Shown here: in pieces, positions 62,832 to 64,000 of the stretch
Position numbering within the stretch: the first letter of the stretch is position 1
How the letters are laid out: each line of letters opens with the position of its first letter
Origin: Kitasatospora setae KM-6054
GTDB taxonomy: Bacteria; Actinomycetota; Actinomycetes; Streptomycetales; Streptomycetaceae
DNA: 64,000 nucleotides
Direction of reading: 5' to 3'
Assembly (NCBI RefSeq): GCF_000269985.1
Contig: NC_016109.1
Span: forward strand, 7,157,001-7,221,000
Made by a program: the position numbers and the translations under genes
Notes under the pieces: model-generated
Told to the model about the DNA's origin: nothing
What the model saw: only the letters and a program-made list of their open reading frames with translations
Database searches by the model: none

Positions 62832-64000
62832 TTGGCGCGTCGCGCACGTCCCCTGGATCCCGCCAAGCCACTCGAGGCCTTCGCCGCCGACCTGCGCAGG
62901 TTGCGCGACTCGGCCCCTCCCCGAAGGCCGAAGGCCACCGGGCCGGAGCCCCTCGGGGTCGACCACGTCGTGGCGAAGCACGGGGTCGGTCGATCCAGCA
63001 TCTACGCCGCCCTCGGCGCGAGGCGCCTGCCCTCGCGGACGCTGCTGCGCGCCATGGTGCTGGCCTGGGACCCGGAGGGCGAGGCGGCGATGGCGAGGTG
63101 GATGGACAGGAGGCGCGAGGTCGAGGAGGCACTCGGCCTGGACGAGTCCGCCACCGGCCGTTCGGCCGCGGGTGGTTCGAGTGCCGGTGCCGCCAAGCCC
63201 GCTGCGTCCGAAGGCGATCGGTCGACGCCGACGGGCAGGGCCGCGCCCTCGAAGCGGCCGCAGCCGGTCGGCGATCCATCGGCGTCATCGGCGTCATCGG
63301 TGCCGTCGGCGCTAAGGGCCGAGGTCAGGAGGCTGTACGAGGCGGCCGGCAGCCCCTCGTTGAGCGCCATCAGCACGGCCGTCCTGGCCGACTCCCAGAG
63401 CAGCGACATCAGCCCCGAGACCGTCCGGCGTGTCGTCGCCGGAGCTCGGGCGAAGCAGAACAGCGTCATGTCCGTCGTGCGCGCACTGGCTTCCCTCGGC
63501 GGCGACGACGCCACCGGAGCGGAGGAGAGGGCACGTCAACTGCACGACCTCGAGCAGCCCGAGGCGGAGGTCCGCTCCGAGGCGCGAGAAGACACCGGAG
63601 AGCCGCCACGGGTCGACCTCCGGGGAGCGGTCATCTACAGCCTCCAACTGACCGCGGGCGATGGGCAGATCATCGATCTGCGCAACTCGGTCCTGAACGC
63701 GCCGGTCCTACAAGCCGGGGATCAGCAGACCATCCGCATCAGCGGCCACCTGGTGGGTGGGGTGGCCGTGCAGGCGGGGGATCAGCAGGTCGTCCGTATC
63801 GGTGGCGACAGCGTGGGTGGGGTGGCTGTGCAGGCGGGGGACCAGCAGACCGTCCGCATCGGTGGCAGTGTGCGTCCGGCGCTGCCGGAAGGCGCGGGAA
63901 GCCTTGCGCCGGCCGTCGGTGACTCGGGCCTGCTCGACTCCCCGCACTTCAGCCTGGAGGGCCGCGCCGCCGTGCCCGGGCAGCTGCCCCGCAGGGGCTG
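62832..64000 (+). CDS. Two-HTH regulator-like protein with tandem beta repeats (partial, 3' end off the window)
   Basis: An open frame of 389 codons from TTG 62832 (GTGGAG five bases upstream) to the window end. Residues about 15-85 contain a helix-turn-helix-like region (VAKHGVGRSSIYAALGARRL), and about 160-215 a second one (LSAISTAVLADSQSSDISPE, then TVRRVVAGA), joined by a Ser/Pro linker. From about residue 266 the sequence becomes beta-rich (VIYSLQLTAGDGQIIDLRNS) and holds three 20-residue repeats (AGDQQTVRIGG type, 63708-63878). The C-terminal part is missing. Similar N-terminal modules occur in actinomycete conflict-system proteins, but the effector, if any, is not visible. Confidence 0.7.
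   Translation, partial: MARRARPLDPAKPLEAFAADLRRLRDSAPPRRPKATGPEPLGVDHVVAKHGVGRSSIYAALGARRLPSRTLLRAMVLAWDPEGEAAMARWMDRRREVEEALGLDESATGRSAAGGSSAGAAKPAASEGDRSTPTGRAAPSKRPQPVGDPSASSASSVPSALRAEVRRLYEAAGSPSLSAISTAVLADSQSSDISPETVRRVVAGARAKQNSVMSVVRALASLGGDDATGAEERARQLHDLEQPEAEVRSEAREDTGEPPRVDLRGAVIYSLQLTAGDGQIIDLRNSVLNAPVLQAGDQQTIRISGHLVGGVAVQAGDQQVVRIGGDSVGGVAVQAGDQQTVRIGGSVRPALPEGAGSLAPAVGDSGLLDSPHFSLEGRAAVPGQLPRRG
63708..63878 (+). repeat. Three 60-bp tandem units (the third 51 bp)
   Basis: Units start at 63708, 63768 and 63828, each encoding a 20-residue beta-like peptide with AGDQQxxRIxG. Copies two and three are most alike. Confidence 0.9.

Noticed and set aside
63708..63878. CRISPR array at the right edge
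   Set aside because: The 60-bp units are contiguous, coding and diverged, with no unique spacers between them.

Overview
The window is high-GC actinomycete chromosome, most likely Streptomycetaceae (Streptomyces or Kitasatospora). Evidence: strong third-position G/C bias, frequent GTG starts and 4-base stop/start overlaps, an XRE regulator with a DUF5753 tail, a LAxTG (sortase E type) wall protein, a PucR-controlled xanthine dehydrogenase locus, and a monoderm-style Tad/Flp export locus. No rRNA, tRNA, CRISPR array, transposase or integrase was seen.

Layout. 1-3.3 kb: the end of an XRE/DUF5753 regulator, then a compact cassette of a P-loop kinase, a CYTH-domain protein and a radical SAM enzyme, bracketed by near-identical 17-bp sequences. 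3.3-8.4 kb: a large sortase-anchored surface protein, a membrane-anchored hypothetical protein and a beta-helix lipoprotein. 8.5-10.5 kb: a Tat-exported DyP-type peroxidase whose last 108 bp are repeated after its stop codon, and two small proteins. 10.5-19 kb: the purine catabolism locus (XdhC, NCS2 permease, molybdenum, 2Fe-2S and FAD subunits) with a divergent PucR regulator. 19-25.9 kb: secreted esterase, ROK kinase, MFS transporter, gamma-glutamyltransferase, exonuclease III. 26-30.4 kb: PadR regulator with an ABC exporter, and a small cell-surface protein. 30.4-34.2 kb: lysoplasmalogenase coupled to a fatty acid hydroxylase family gene that carries an in-frame amber codon, an orphan DUF2398 (Wadjet JetB-like) gene, a cold-shock protein and a small membrane protein. 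34.4-38 kb: BCCT transporter, KstR-like TetR regulator, acyl-CoA thioesterase II with a KstR-type box at its start. 38-44.8 kb: SWIM zinc-finger protein followed by two large DUF6493 paralogues. 44.8-48.7 kb: metallo-beta-lactamase fold hydrolase, MaoC dehydratase, flavin/F420-type oxidoreductase, an unknown protein. 48.8-62.3 kb: a Tad/Flp-type operon (lipoprotein, secreted protein, SAF/CpaB, TadZ-like, TadA, TadB, TadC, four pilin or TadE/G-like proteins, and a giant membrane LysM-BTAD protein), ended by a 52-bp perfect palindrome. 62.4-64 kb: a small membrane protein divergent from a two-HTH, beta-repeat regulator cut by the window end.

The best candidates for undescribed biology are the kinase-CYTH-radical SAM cassette and the SWIM-DUF6493-DUF6493 module. 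The orphan JetB homologue, the amber-interrupted hydroxylase and the peroxidase tail duplication also deserve checking. Functional calls rest on motif recognition by eye; no similarity search was run.
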